The position numbers were made by a program, and so were the translations under genes. From Inia geoffrensis (lineage: Eukaryota > Chordata > Mammalia > Artiodactyla > Iniidae), in contig CM070899.1 of assembly GCA_036417435.1 (NCBI GenBank), positions 151,976,237 to 152,040,236 on the forward strand: a stretch of DNA of 64,000 bases, in the 5' to 3' direction. The notes beneath the pieces were generated by a model, which saw only the letters and a list, made by a program, of their open reading frames with translations, ran no database searches and was not told the DNA's origin. Numbering within the stretch: position 1 is the stretch's first letter; each line of letters opens with the position of its first letter. Below are positions 1 to 53,149 of this stretch, piece after piece.

Positions 1-40977
<40,977 letters not shown>

Positions 40978-41685
40978 TTACAACTGATAACATTTGAAAT
41001 ATATAATCTTTAACTAGCTGAAGTCTCACTTAAATAGCAAATGACCTGGTTTTCCCCCAATGCTAAAATAAGCACAAAAGACATTAGGGAAGGGCTTATT
41101 AGGAAAAGGCTTGCAGAAAAATGGGAACTGGCCTAGGCTTGAAGCATAAATGGAAGCCAAATGGGGAGTGAGGTGGGAGAAAATGATCAAAGCACACTGA
41201 AAACCCAAAGAACAAAGGAATAACTGAATTCTCTGCCTAAGGGGATAATCAGGAAAAGAAGGAAGAGCACCACCAATGACAGCGATGGTTTACCAGCAAG
41301 ATACCATGCTTCATAATTACCTAGTTTCAACCTGAAAGAACACTTTTACCAAGCATATTTACATCTCTTGTGTAACAAATTGTGACACTGCTGAGCTACT
41401 GCCTGGGAAAATGTGTAGCTTAAGCCACCTTAAAATTACTGGGGCCAAAGGAAGATGGGATAGCAGAATATACGGCTAGTAAACAATTCTCATTCATTTG
41501 AGCTGAGAGTTATAACCCTCTTTCCCATTCTATGTTTACCAGAGATCTCCTTTTATTTTATGCCATATATCTTAGAAGGATTAACAATACTAAATGATAT
41601 TCATGGAAATATGAAGTTTTACATATATCATACTCCACTCGCTACTTATTAAAATAATCTATGTTTAACAACTGCTTTACTTTAG

Positions 41686-41839
<154 letters not shown>

Positions 41840-42897
41840 TAAAATAGCTAATTAATAAACACTGAATAATTCACACTGATATGTGAATTATATCTCAATA
41901 AAGTTGTTACCAACCCACTACCCACTTTCAACATTTATCAACTCATCAACTATTATCAGCTCATCCAATACTGTTTCATCTGTACACACATCCCAAGGTC
42001 CTCACTTCACCATTCTGGAAGTCAACCTCCCAAAATAGTGATATTTTGATTCTGTCATTCCTTCTTCATTCATTATCTGGAATAGTTCTATCAAGAGAAA
42101 TGTTCTCTGATCTATTATTTTGTTACCCAGTGGTACAGTTGACACAGAAAACACAGGATAAATGTTGGATTCTTTTCCTTTATTTATTAGTTTTCAAAAT
42201 AATGAGTTAATTCTCTAGCCGCCTCTAATGGTGGTCAATCTTTTCCTCAGTATCATTATAAACTCATGAATTAACCATTAGGTATGTTTTAATCCAATAT
42301 AATTATCATCCTTATCAATTCTCAACTGTTTCACGTTTGCCCAGTAGGAGCCTTTCCAGGTTGACTCTTCAGTACTTTTGACATAAACTTAGTAGGTTTT
42401 GAGAGCTTCCTTACTAACTGGAATGAAAAGACACCCCAGACTTATCTTGTGCATTTTTTTGCCCCAGACTTAGAATCAGCCATTTCCCCAAGGAGCCCTG
42501 ATTTTTACTTTTAGTGGTGAATATTTTAAGACCACAGTCTCTGCACATCCAAAGGCACCTCTCCATTTTACATCCAGTTTAAAAGCACTGGCCTTTCACT
42601 GAAGTATGCTCTCTCCAAGGTCCTGTCCAATATGGAAGTTTTTCACAGAATAAATGATAAAGAGTGAAGTCACACTACTGCCCTCTCAAAATTTCATCCT
42701 CAAATGATTAGATGGCTGACACGGAGGCTGAGGCACACAGTCCTTCAGCCTTAAGACAAAGCAGGACAAAATGGTCCATGGCATCATTACTTAACCTTTC
42801 CCCACATTCCTTCTAAGTTTTTATTGTTCCTGTCTCAACTTTCTACAATTTTTCATACCTTATTTATTTTTATATCAAAACTAGCCATGGTATTCTT

Positions 42898-43047
42898 TTT
42901 TTTTTTTTTTTTAGAAAGAGGCCTTTATTTATTTATTGGCTGTGTCATGCTGCATGCAGGATCTTGGTTCCCTGACCAGGGATCGAACCCGTGCCCTCCT
43001 GCAGTGAAAGCACTGTGTGCTAACCACTGGACCGCCAGGGGATTCCC
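42898..43047 (-). mobile_element. CHR-1-like SINE, about 150 bp
   Basis: Older short form (TTGGCTGTGTCATGC... to ...GGACCGCCAGGGGATTCC) with the perfect 16-bp duplication CTAGCCATGGTATTCT. Confidence 0.9.
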
Positions 43048-44457
43048 CTAGCCATGGTATTCTAATAGAGTTTTCCAATATTATTCCACAGTACGATTTG
43101 ATATGCATATTTAGTCATCTCAATAGTACATGCATTTGATTCGTAACTGTAGTGACACATTATGGATTCATAGCTGGCATGTAGTCAACCTTAACCCTGG
43201 GGTACCCTTCACTATTTTCAAGCTACACTGCTCTTTGGTTATTCCCACAGGGTAGCATCCTCTAGTCAGTCATATTCTGAAGCATGGTATAGCAAGTACA
43301 CAATTTTCCTTCTCAACAGCCTTCAGCAGTAATGCTTTTAAGGAGTTGGGAGTACTGAGAAGCAAAAAATATCAATAAAACTGTTTGACACGCAAAAACA
43401 TTGTTCATCAACAGCAAAGATCAGTGATACAAAATTAAAAGAAGAAAATAAATGGAAAATAAATAGAGGCTAGTGCAAAGTTTCACAATACTAAAGGGGA
43501 TGAACAATGAGAGCCCAGAAACAGATAAGGCTTCTGAATTAGACTCACCACAAAAGTCACAAGTATAATTTGGAAAATGATTAACAATTTCTCTCATGTA
43601 CATGAAGGAAGTTATCATGGCATTGTAAAACAATATAAATAAGTAAAAAGCTGATTGAACAGTGCAAAAAAATGTATTGAATGAAACAAGTAAACTAGAA
43701 AACCATATCCATACATAGAAAGAATAACTAAATCAATGAAAAAAAGGTATGAGAGAATGACAACAATCCAGGGCTGGAATATAAAAAATATATCCAGCGA
43801 ATGAGACTTCTTGAAGTAGTAAAAGAAACCACTGACAAATAATAAATGACTAAAGGAGTCCTATCTCAACAGTATCTTGAACAAATAAAAATAATTCAGG
43901 CCAGAAATTGAGAGGACCTTTATTGAACCAGATAAGATTAAGACATAGTCTCCTGAAATTAAACTAAAGGGCAACATTCTTTTTAAAACCCTATAAGTGG
44001 CTAAGCAAGAAACATATCACGTTTACAGTAACAAACAGAATTACTTCTAACTACTTCTCTGATCTTAAGTGTATGTCTCAATATAGTTTTACTTATGTAT
44101 ATAACTGCATGAAAAACATTCAAATAGAGATACAGAACATTTCTAGCATATCAGTATGCTTTCTTGCGCCTTTTCCCAGTTAATACACCCCAGATATAAC
44201 CATTATCTGACTTATTCACCATAGGTTAGCTTTGCCTATTCCTGAACTTATATGGATATATGGAATCACACAGCATGTATTATCAATGCATATTTGAAAT
44301 GGCATCTGTTAAACTCAAATCATTTCTAACAGATATATTAAAACATAAAATTAGAAGTACTTAAAATAAAGACCCAATACAATATCTTATATTTTACAAC
44401 AGGGATGAATCCATTAAAAATAGGGGCTAAAATGAGACTGTTCTCTTATTTTCACTC

Positions 44458-44498
44458 TCATGTTACCAATTCATGTTACCAAATCATGTTACCAATTC
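44458..44498. repeat. Short tandem repeat, about 14-bp unit
   Basis: TCATGTTACCAA(T/A) is repeated three times. Confidence 0.85.
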
Positions 44499-45030
44499 TT
44501 ACCAATGCAAAGATATTCAAAAAGGGAAATACTAGAAAAGAAGAGATGAGAATAGCATACATGTAGACAATTCGATTATATACCAACACAATTCAAAGAA
44601 AATCAGTCGTAACAATAGATAATTAAAACTTCAATAAAGTAGGTAAATAAAAGATAAATATAAATCCACAAAAGTCAAATGCATTCTCATGTAGTAGTAA
44701 TAACGAGCTAGAAAATATAATTTTTAAAAAGCATTCAATTAACAATAGCAACGAAAAACATTAAACTACCAATTAACCTAACAAAAGACATACATCTTCA
44801 TGATATAAAGAAAATGACCAAATATTACTAGGATAAATAAAGATTTGGATAGAGAAATATTTCATGTTCTTAAATGAAAGGTTTAAATATCACAAAGGTA
44901 ACAGTTTTCCATAAATTAATTTGTGAGTTTAACAAAATTCCAATTAAAACACCACAAGAATATTTCACAAAACTCAACAAAAACACTTCTAAAATTCATT
45001 TGACAAAGCATGAAACAAAAATACTAAATA

Positions 45031-45252
45031 AGGGCTTCCCTGGTGGCGCAGTGGTTGAGAGTCCACCTGCCAATGTAGGGGACACGGGTTCGTGCCCCGG
45101 TCCGGGAAGATCCCACATGCTGCGGAGTGGCTGGGCCCGTGAGCCATGGCTGCTGAGCCTGTGCTCCGCAACGGGAGAGGCCACAACAGTGAGAGGCCCG
45201 CGTACCAACAAAAAAAAAAAAAAAAAAAAAAACAAACAAACAAAAAAAAACA
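45031..45252 (+). mobile_element. CHR SINE, short form
   Basis: It lacks the GCGCGTCCGGAGCC stretch and has a long A-rich (CAAA)n tail. Flanked by ACTAAATAA. Confidence 0.92.
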
Positions 45253-45335
45253 CACTAAATAACAATGGGGTAGGAACTAGCATTAGAAATATTATAATCA
45301 TATTAAATGTAACTAATTTAAATGGCATGGTACTC

Positions 45336-45577
45336 AGCTTTTTTTTTTTTTAAACATTTATTTATTTATTTGGTTGCACTGGGTCTCAGTTGCAGCAGGC
45401 AGGCTCCTTAGTTGTGGCTCACGGGCTCCTTAGTTGCGGCATGCAGGTTCCTTAGTTGTGGCATGCAAACTCTCAGTTGCAGCATGCATGTGGGATCTAG
45501 TTTCTGGACCAGGGATCAAACCCAGCCCCCTGCATTGGGAGCATGGAGTCTGAACTGCTGCGCCACCAGGGAAGTCC
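45336..45577 (-). mobile_element. CHR-related SINE, intermediate form
   Basis: Contains repeats of CTTAGTTGTGGC and GCATGCA. Flanked by the 17-bp duplication AAATGGCATGGTACTCA. Confidence 0.9.
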
Positions 45578-45618
45578 GCAAATGGCATGGTACTCATCTT
45601 TGAAAAAGAAAATCCTAG

Positions 45619-45984
45619 GGCTTCCCTGGTGGCGCAGTGGTTAGGAATCCGCTTGCCAATGCAGGGGACACGGGTTCGACCCCTGGTCCAGGAAGATCCC
45701 ACATGCTGCGGAGCAACTAAGCCCGTGCACCACAACTACTGAGACTGTGCTCTAAAGCCTGCGAGCCACAACTACTGAGCCCATGTGCCACAACTACTGA
45801 GCCCATGTGCCACAACTACTGAAGCCCGTGCAACTAGAGCCCGTGCTCCACAAGAGAAGCCACTGCAATGAGAAGCCTGTGCACCACAACGAAGAGTAGC
45901 CCCCGCTCGCCGCAACCAGAGAAAGCCCATGCTCAGCAACGAAGACCCAACGTAGAAAGAGAGAGACAGAGAGAGAGATAGAGA
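45619..45984 (+). mobile_element. CHR SINE, long form with a GA-rich tail
   Basis: Flanked by AAAATCCTAG. Instead of an A-tail it ends in a GAGAGA/GACAGA simple repeat. Confidence 0.9.
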
Positions 45985-46084
45985 GAAAATCCTAGTCTCC
46001 AAAATACAGCGTTTAATGTTTAATGAGAGAAACATAACAAAATAGGGTAATCAATATTTAACAAATGTTATTGGCATAATCAGT

Positions 46085-46265
46085 ATGCAATATATTCTAC
46101 ATCAGGAGTTGGCAAAACTATGATTCACAGGCCTGTTTGTTCACATACTGCCTAAGACTACTTTAGCACCGTAGTTGGGAAGTTACGACAGAGAATGGTC
46201 TGCAAAGCCTAAAATATTTACTATCTGGTCCTTTACTGGAAAGGCTTATTGACAATTATTCTAGA
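46085..46265 (+). mobile_element. hAT-like DNA transposon relic
   Basis: CAGGAGTTGGCAAAACTATG and GCAAAGCCTAAAATATTTAC with GGTCCTTTACTGGAAAGGCT resemble a common non-autonomous hAT element. Family name not certain. Confidence 0.55.
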
Positions 46266-46369
46266 TTATTGCTGGAAAAAATAAGAAATTATTAAATACA
46301 GGGTGAGGGTGAGGGATAGATTGGGAGTTTGAGCTGTGTACACAGAGCTATATTTAAAATAGATAACCA

Positions 46370-46728
46370 GGGACTTCCCTGGTGGCACAGTGGTTAAGAA
46401 TCCGCCTGCCAATGAAGGTGATATGGGTTTGAACCCTGGTCTGGGAAGATCCCACATGCCACGGAGCAACTAAGCCCGTGTGCCACAACTATTGAGCCTG
46501 CACTCTAGAGCCCACGAGCCACAACTATTGAGCCCATGTGCCACAACTACTGAAGCCCACGCGCCTAGAGCCTGTGCTCCACAACAAGCAAAGCCACCAC
46601 AATGAGAAGCCCATGCACCACAACAAAGAGTAGGCCCTGCTCACCACAACCAGAGAAAGCCCATGTGCAGCAACGAAGATCCAATGCAGTCATAAATAAA
46701 TAAATAGATAGATAGATAGATAGATAGA
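46370..46728 (+). mobile_element. CHR SINE, long form, nested in L1 3' end, (GATA)n tail
   Basis: Splits an L1 tail, with TAGATAACCA on both sides. Its tail has grown into a GATA microsatellite. Confidence 0.9.
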
Positions 46729-46730
46729 TA
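46705..46730. repeat. (GATA)n microsatellite
   Basis: About six GATA units at the tail of the SINE at 46370. Confidence 0.95.
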
Positions 46731-47579
46731 ACCAACAAGGGCCTACACTATAGCACAGGGAACTCTGCTCAATACTCTGTAATAACCTAAATGGGAAAAG
46801 AATTTGAAAAAGAATAGATACATGTATATATAGAACTGAATCACTTTGCTGTACACCTGAAACTAACACAACATTGTTAATCTACTATACTCCAATATAA
46901 AATAAGAATTAAAAATAGAAAGCAAAAAAAAAAATAAAAAGAAATTATTAAATACAGTAAATCTCTGACAAGAAGTTAAAATGACCAGGCCAAAAGTGGG
47001 AACCCAGAGAGGTAAGGAGAGCATTGACAGTTGTTTTCATCCTGAGGACAGCTGTCTAATCCTGAGAATTTGAACATCAGTTTTGCTAGCCTTGGAGGAA
47101 AAAGATGGACAGAATCAAAGTTAGGGCACAACCATGGTGGGAAATGTTCCCCTATAAAACCAGCACCCCAAAGGGCTATACCATCTGGGCAAAGGTAAAC
47201 CAAAATTAAACCTCACTTCTATCTCCAGGTATCTATAAGTAAAGTTATCAATTGCTGAGGGATTGAGTGGGAGAGACTCTGAAACCACAAACCTGAGAAT
47301 CTTCTGAACCCAATTTTTATCACCCACATATTTTTTTAAAAATCCAAGTCACGAATTTAGATTAAAGTGATCCTAACTCCAAGGCATCTTCCCAATGCAA
47401 ATGCAAAAATGTCTCTGGAGGACTACGCCTTTATCTTAGGCCTTAAATAGTTCCCACAACAAGACAATATATAGCAAATACAGACAAAAATTGTCAACCA
47501 CACAAGTAAACAAGGCACCAGGAATGAGAACTAGTTGTAACATAAATAGTCAAACAGTATCAGACATACCAGTATAAAG

Positions 47580-47770
47580 CAATTAAACTTATGTTTACAA
47601 AAATAAAAGACAAGCTTGAAAATATCTACAGTAAACAGAAAACTATAAAGTTGACATTGCCAGTAGAACTTTTAGGAATGAAAGATACAATAACCAAGAT
47701 TCAGAATTCAACAGATAGATTTACCAGTAGACTACACACAGCTAAAGAGGTCATTAGTAAAGTGGGGGGA
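47580..47770 (+). mobile_element. Possible L1 ORF1-region remnant
   Basis: AAGATACAATAACCAAGATT and neighbouring sequence resemble the L1 5' UTR/ORF1 region. Strongly diverged. Confidence 0.35.
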
Positions 47771-48529
47771 AAACCAGAAGAAAGTATCCAGGATCTGGCT
47801 CCATGGATTTCTCACATTCTTACATGGTCCAAGCCTTCTGAGCAAAGGACATGTGAAGTAGCAGATGGTCTTGGCTGCTGTATTCCTCTGGTGAGATTTG
47901 GAGTCACACTTCCCCCAAAGACATCGCACAGTAGTAAAGATAAAGCCCTTTCTTTTCTCTCCCTGGAGACATTTCCCTACATTCAAGATAATAATCCTCA
48001 AGGCTCCTTCCCCTCTCACCCAGGGGAGATTTGCCTACATTCTAAGGTAAAAAGTGGTCTCTCTGGAAGGGAGGATGTGCAGATGTGCCAGAAACCCTCG
48101 AGTGCTCAGAGTCTCTGAATTTTGGGGTTTCTTTCCTGTGATGCACTCAACTGTATACACAGGTATCATCTAACCCTTATCACATCACCCTGTGGGAATT
48201 AGGGTGTAGGTAATGGATGCAAGGTATTGTTGCAATAAACCATCTGTATCTCTGACCCAGGGGTCTTGTGTCTCGTCAGTACATGTGTAAACATTTATGT
48301 GCCTGTGTGTATGTGTGTGTGCGTGCATATAAATAACTGTTAGAGGCTGACTTGTTAGCTTAAAAGTAAGGTAAATTTTAAGATTCCCACAGTTTCTGAC
48401 TTAATAGATGCATACACGTTAAACTGAAGAAAGAGATGGAAAATATGAGAAGTTAAAAGACATGGGAGATAGAGTTAAGAAAGTCTAACATAAATCTAGC
48501 TAGAAATCTAGCTCCAGAAAAAGAGGAGA

Positions 48530-48900
48530 AACTGGGGCAGAATATTTTAAAAGATAATAGCTGGGATATTTCCAAAATGAAAGACACATATACTCAGATT
48601 CAAGAAAGCAAACAGCGATTTCTCTGGTGGTGCAGTGGTTAAGAATCCACCTGCCAATGCAAGGGACATAGGTTTGAGCCCTGGTCCGGGAAGATCCCAC
48701 ATGAGGCGGAGCAACTAAGCCCATGCGCCACAACTTCACTTGCTGCAACCAGAGAAAGCCCGCAGGCAGCAACGAAGACCCAACACAGCCAAAAATAAAT
48801 AAATAAATTTTTTTAAAAAAAGAAAGAAAGCAAACAAATTCTGAACAGGACAGAGAAAAATAAATCCACACCAAAATACATCATTGGGCAAAACTTGGGG
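48530..48900 (+). mobile_element. L1M remnant split by SINE
   Basis: GGATATTTCCAAAATGAAAG and AATTCTGAACAGGACAGAG resemble old L1 ORF2 3' sequence. The SINE at 48614 lies inside it. Confidence 0.5.
48614..48822 (+). mobile_element. CHR SINE, long form with internal deletion
   Basis: Joins CACAACTT directly to CACTTGCTGCAACCAGAG, missing about 130 bases. Flanked by AAGAAAGCAAAC. Confidence 0.88.
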
Positions 48901-48904
48901 TTCT

Positions 48905-49158
48905 TTTTGGTTGTAACAAGCAGCTTGTTGGCTCTTAGTTCTGCAACCAGGGATTGAACCTGGGCCCTGGCACTGAAAGCACCAAGTCCTGGGACGTCCC
49001 TGGTGGTCCAGTGGTTAAGACTCCGTGCTTCCAATGCAGGGGGGTGTGGGTTCTATCCCTGGTTGAAGAACTAAGACTCCACATGCCATGAAGCACAGCC
49101 AAAAAAAAAAAGAAAGTAAGCATCAAGCCCTAACCACTGGACTTCCAGGGAATTCCCT
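48905..49158 (-). mobile_element. Old CHR-1-like SINE split by another SINE
   Basis: Left part 48905-48990 (TTGGTTGTAACAAGC... to ...CACTGAAAGCACC) and right part 49119-49158 (CTAACCACTGGACTTCCAGG) are halves of one reverse SINE, separated by the plus-strand SINE at 48991-49115. Confidence 0.75.
48991..49115 (+). mobile_element. CHR-1-like SINE inserted inside another SINE
   Basis: Starts GGGACGTCCCTGGTGGTCC and has an A-tail. Flanked by imperfect AAGCA(C/T)CAAG(T/C)CCT repeats derived from the host SINE. Confidence 0.85.
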
Positions 49159-49855
49159 TCATTGTGCAATATTTGGACAGATAATTGACTTCTCTTCCAC
49201 AAAATTGGAAATCATAAGACAGTGGAATATAACACAACATTGTAAATGACCTATACTTCAATTAAAAAAAAAAATGACAACGACGACAGTGGAATATCTT
49301 CAGTCTGCTGAGAGTAACCTAGAACTTTTCCCCCAGCAAAAATATCCTTCAACAATTGAGACTGAATCGCATAAGGGTGAATTTTATGGTATATAAATTA
49401 TACCCCAATAAACCTTTTATTTTAAAAACTGGCTATAATAAAAGCAACAGATAAAGTGTTGGTGAGGATGTGGAGAAACTGGAACCCTTATCCATTGCTG
49501 CTGGGAATGTAAAATGGTGTAGCTGCTTTGAAAAACAGTCTGGCAGTTCCTCAAAAAGTTAAACACAGAGTTACCATATGATCCAGCAATTCTACTCCTA
49601 GATATATACTCAAAAAAACCTGAAAACAGGTATTCCAACAAATACTTGTATCTGAATGTTCACAGGGGCATTATTCATAATAGCCAAAAACTACAAGCAA
49701 CCCAAAGTCCATCAACTGATAAATGAATGGATAAAGGAAATGTGTATATCCATATGGAATATTATTTGATCATACAAAGGAATGACCAAAGCATACTGAT
49801 AAGTGCTACAATAATGATGAACCTTGAAATATTATGGTAAGTGAAAAAAGCCAGG

Positions 49856-50063
49856 GCTTCCCTGGTGGCGCAGTGGTTGAGAGTCCGCCTGCCGATGCAG
49901 GGGACATGGGTTCGTGCCCAGGTCTGGGAAGACCCCGCATGCCGCAGAGTGGCTGGGCCTGTGAGCCATGGCCGCTGAGCCTGCGCATCTGGAGGCTGTG
50001 CTCCGCAACGGGAGAGGCCACAGCAGCAAGAGGCCCGCGTGTCGCAAAAAAAAAAAAAAAAAA
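49856..50063 (+). mobile_element. CHR SINE, short form, nested in L1
   Basis: Sits inside the L1 3' region at 49425-50375. Near-consensus body with an 18-base A-tail. Confidence 0.92.
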
Positions 50064-50158
50064 GTTAGTCATAAGGAACCACATATAGTATGATCCCATT
50101 TATATGACATGTCCAAAATGAGCAAACCTATAGAGAGTAACTAGTGACTGCCGGCTGC

Positions 50159-50185
50159 GGGGGGGTGGGGGGTGGGGGGGGGCGG
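50159..50185 (+). repeat. G-rich tract with quadruplex potential
   Basis: Runs of 7, 6 and 9 G separated by single T, then C and two G. The 9-base run can be read as two runs, giving four G-tracts with one-base loops. Confidence 0.9.
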
Positions 50186-50389
50186 TTGCTGGTTAGATTG
50201 GGGGTTAATGGCTAGGGGTGTGGGGTTTCTCTTCAGGCTGACAAAGCTGTGCTAAAATTGCGTGTGACAATTGCTGCACAAGCTTATGAATACACTAAAA
50301 GCCTCTGAATTATACACCTAAAATGGGTGAATTTTATGGTATGTGAGTTATATCTCAAAAGAGTTATTAAAAAAAAAATCAAGGCAAAA

Positions 50390-51420
50390 TAAAGATATTT
50401 TCAGATCATCAAAAACCAATAGTTTGTCACCAGCACACTCTCATTAGATGAAATTCTAAAGGATGTACTTTGAGGCAGTAGAAAAGTGAGCCTGGGTGGA
50501 AGTTCTCAGATGATAGCTGGATTGAAGGACAAAGAAAGTGGTAAATATTGGGTTAAATTTATGCAAACCTTGCCTGTGCAAAACAACAACAATAATGTCC
50601 TCTGGGGTTAAAAAAATAGTTAAAATACCTAACAATAATGACCCATAAGTGAGGAGGGAGGTAGAGAGTGAATGTGTTCCAAGGCCTTTGTATTTCCTGG
50701 GAGTGTAAGGTGTTGATAAGCTTTAGACTTGGAGAGGATAAATATGCATGTTGTACCTTCTAGAGTAACTACTAAAGAACAAAAACAGAGCATGTAACTT
50801 AAAATCTAGAAGGGGAAATGATTTAAAAAGAAAAAACTTCACCTGTAAGAAAGCAACATAAAAGGGGAAAAAAGGAAAAATATAATACAAAGAAAAAAAT
50901 AAGGTAGTAGATTTTAATCCAAAAATTTATGAATTATAATAAATGTAAACAGACTAACTGCCTTGAATAAAAGATTATAATCTGAATTTTTAAAATGATA
51001 TCTAACTACTGTATTTGCTGTTTATGAGAGAGACACATCTAAAACACTAGGTGTATAGCAAGGTTAAAAGTAAGAAGATGGAAAAAATATACATGAAGTA
51101 AAACTGATAGAATGACAAGAAGAAACAGAAAAAAGACTGTAATTATAGTATAAAATTAGCTCTCTCAGTAATCGATAGAACAAGTAACTAAACAATCAGT
51201 AACAACCCAGAGATCTGAATAACACAAATTTGACAACAGCAAAATGTACATTCTTTTCAAGAACAGACATTTACAAAAGCTGACCATGTACTGGGTCACA
51301 AGGCATGTCTCAACAAACTTCAAAGGACTGACATCATAATGGCATGTTTCCAACCAAACGTAAATTAGCTAGAAATCAATAATAAAAAAAGATAACTAGA
51401 AAAAAACTGTTTTCATATCC
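50390..51420 (+). mobile_element. Old L1M ORF2/3' UTR fragments
   Basis: GGCAAAATAAAGATATTTTC, CATTCTTTTCAAGAACAGAC and TACTGGGTCACAAGGCATGT are typical of degenerate L1 ORF2 and 3' UTR. Confidence 0.65.
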
Positions 51421-51689
51421 ACTGGAGATTCATACCTGAAGAGACAATATGATTATATAATGATGGTCTTTCTAACCCCAGTCATTCTTTAGTACCTGGC
51501 ATCATCATTTAGTAATTGGCATTCCACTATAAAGAACTTCCCCTTCTTCCCTATTTGTTTTCTATCAGTAAAGATTCTTAATTTATTCAGTGGGTTGTAA
51601 TCCATACTGTCACTATTTATGCTGATGCTCAAATTGTTTCATATACGGGCAGTGGGAATAGAATTCCTTCAAGCTGACTCCTTCGTCCT

Positions 51690-52880
51690 TTTTTAATTGT
51701 GCTAGAACACACCTAACATTAAAAATTTACCATCTTAATCGTTTTTAAGTGTACAGTTCAGTGATGTAAAGTATATCCACATTGCTGTGCAACCAATCTC
51801 CAGAACTTTTCTGAAACCATGTGCCCATTAAACAACAACTTCCCATTTCCCCTTCCCCCCAGCCTCTGACAATCACCATTCTACTTTCTGTTTCTATGAA
51901 TTTGACTACTTGAGTAGAATCATACAGTATTTGTTTTCTTTGTGACTGGCTTATTTCACTTAGCATAATGTCCTCAAGGTTTATTCATGTTGCAGCATGT
52001 GTCAGAATTTCCTTCCTTAAAGCCTGAATAATATTCAGTTGTATGTACATACCACATTTTGTTTATCCATTCATCTGTTGATGGGCATTTGAGTTGCTCC
52101 CACCCTTTGGCTATTGTGAATAATGCTGAAATAAACACAGGTGTACAAATATCTCTTTGAAACCCTGATTTCAATTCTTTTGGGTATGCACCCAGAAGTG
52201 GAATTCCTGGATCATACAGTAATTCTATTTTTAATTTTTTGAGGAACTGCCATACTATTTTCCACAGCAGCTGCACCATTTTACATTCCCACCAACAGTG
52301 TGCACGAGTTCCAATTTCTCCATAATCCTCATTTCTCTACAACCTTACCAACAGTTGTTATTTTCTGGTTTGTTTTTTTAACTATATTTATTTATTTATG
52401 GCTGCTTTGGGTCTTCATTGCTGCGCGTGGGCTTTCTCTAGTTGCGGTGAGTGGGGGCTGCTCTTTGCTGTGGTGCGCGGGCTGCTCATTGCAGTGGCTT
52501 CTCTTGTTGCAGAGCAAGGACTCTATGCTCGCAGGCTCGGTAGTTGTGGCGCACGGGCTTCGCTGCTCCGCAGCATGTGGGATCTTCCCAGACCAGGGCT
52601 CGAACCCTAGTCCCCTGCATTGCCAGGTGGATTCTTAACCACTGCAAACACCACAGAAGTCGTTTCTGGCGTTTTTGATAGTAGCCATCCTGAGTGTGAG
52701 GCAATATCTCATTGTGTTTTTGATTTGCATTTCTCTGATGATTAGTGATGCTAAGCATCTTTTCAACTGTTGGCCATTTGTGTATCTTCTTTGGAGAAAC
52801 ATCTATTCAAATCCTTTGTCTCCTTTTTCATTGGGTTATTTGTTATTTGTTCGTTTTAAAGAACTGTAGGGGTTCTTTAC
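51690..52880 (-). mobile_element. L1 3' part, antisense, split by SINE
   Basis: TTTAAGTGTACAGTTCAGTG, TTATCCATTCATCTGTTGAT and CATTTCTCTGATGATTAGTG are the reverse complement of the L1 3' UTR and ORF2 end. Confidence 0.85.
52368..52661 (-). mobile_element. CHR SINE, long form, nested in L1
   Basis: Splits an antisense L1 (51690-52880). Flanked by diverged TTTCTGG(T/C)(T/G)TTTTT repeats. Confidence 0.88.
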
Positions 52881-52884
52881 AGAT

Positions 52885-53070
52885 TTTGGACTGGGGGAAA
52901 GGGAGCAAGAGTGAGGCATTACACAGGGGCATGAAGAAACTTTTGGGAGAGATGGATATGTTCATTGATCTGATTGTGGTGATGGTATCTCCTACATATC
53001 AAAACTGATCAAATCATAACTTAAATATGTGCAGTTTATTGTAGGTCAATAAAGCTGCTTCAGAAAAAGT
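52885..53070 (+). mobile_element. L1 3'-terminal fragment
   Basis: GATATGTTCATTGATCTGAT through TATTGTAGGTCAATAAAGCT is the last part of an L1 of the L1M type. Confidence 0.65.
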
Positions 53071-53149
53071 AAACTCAAAGAGCATCTAGAAGACTGAAAA
53101 GTGTTTTGGAAATTTTACTTCCTTTCAGCCCCTTGACAACAACTAGAGA

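Larger units (their letters stand above)
44100..46060 (+). mobile_element. Degenerate L1 fragments with three nested SINEs
   Basis: 44600-45030 resembles L1 ORF2 on the plus strand (AAAATTCCAATTAAAACACC). 44100-44290 looks like an antisense L1 end (GGAATCACACAGCATGTATT). Borders are approximate. Confidence 0.6.
46290..46925 (+). mobile_element. L1 3' end (artiodactyl type), split by SINE
   Basis: GGGAGTTTGAGCTGTGTACA and, beyond the SINE, ACCAACAAGGGCCTACACTA through TACTCCAATATAAAATAAG. Confidence 0.85.
49425..50375 (+). mobile_element. L1 (L1M-type) 3' end with nested SINE
   Basis: GTTGGTGAGGATGTGGAGAA through GTGAGTTATATCTCAAAAG. The 3' UTR contains the G-rich tract at 50159-50185. Confidence 0.88.
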
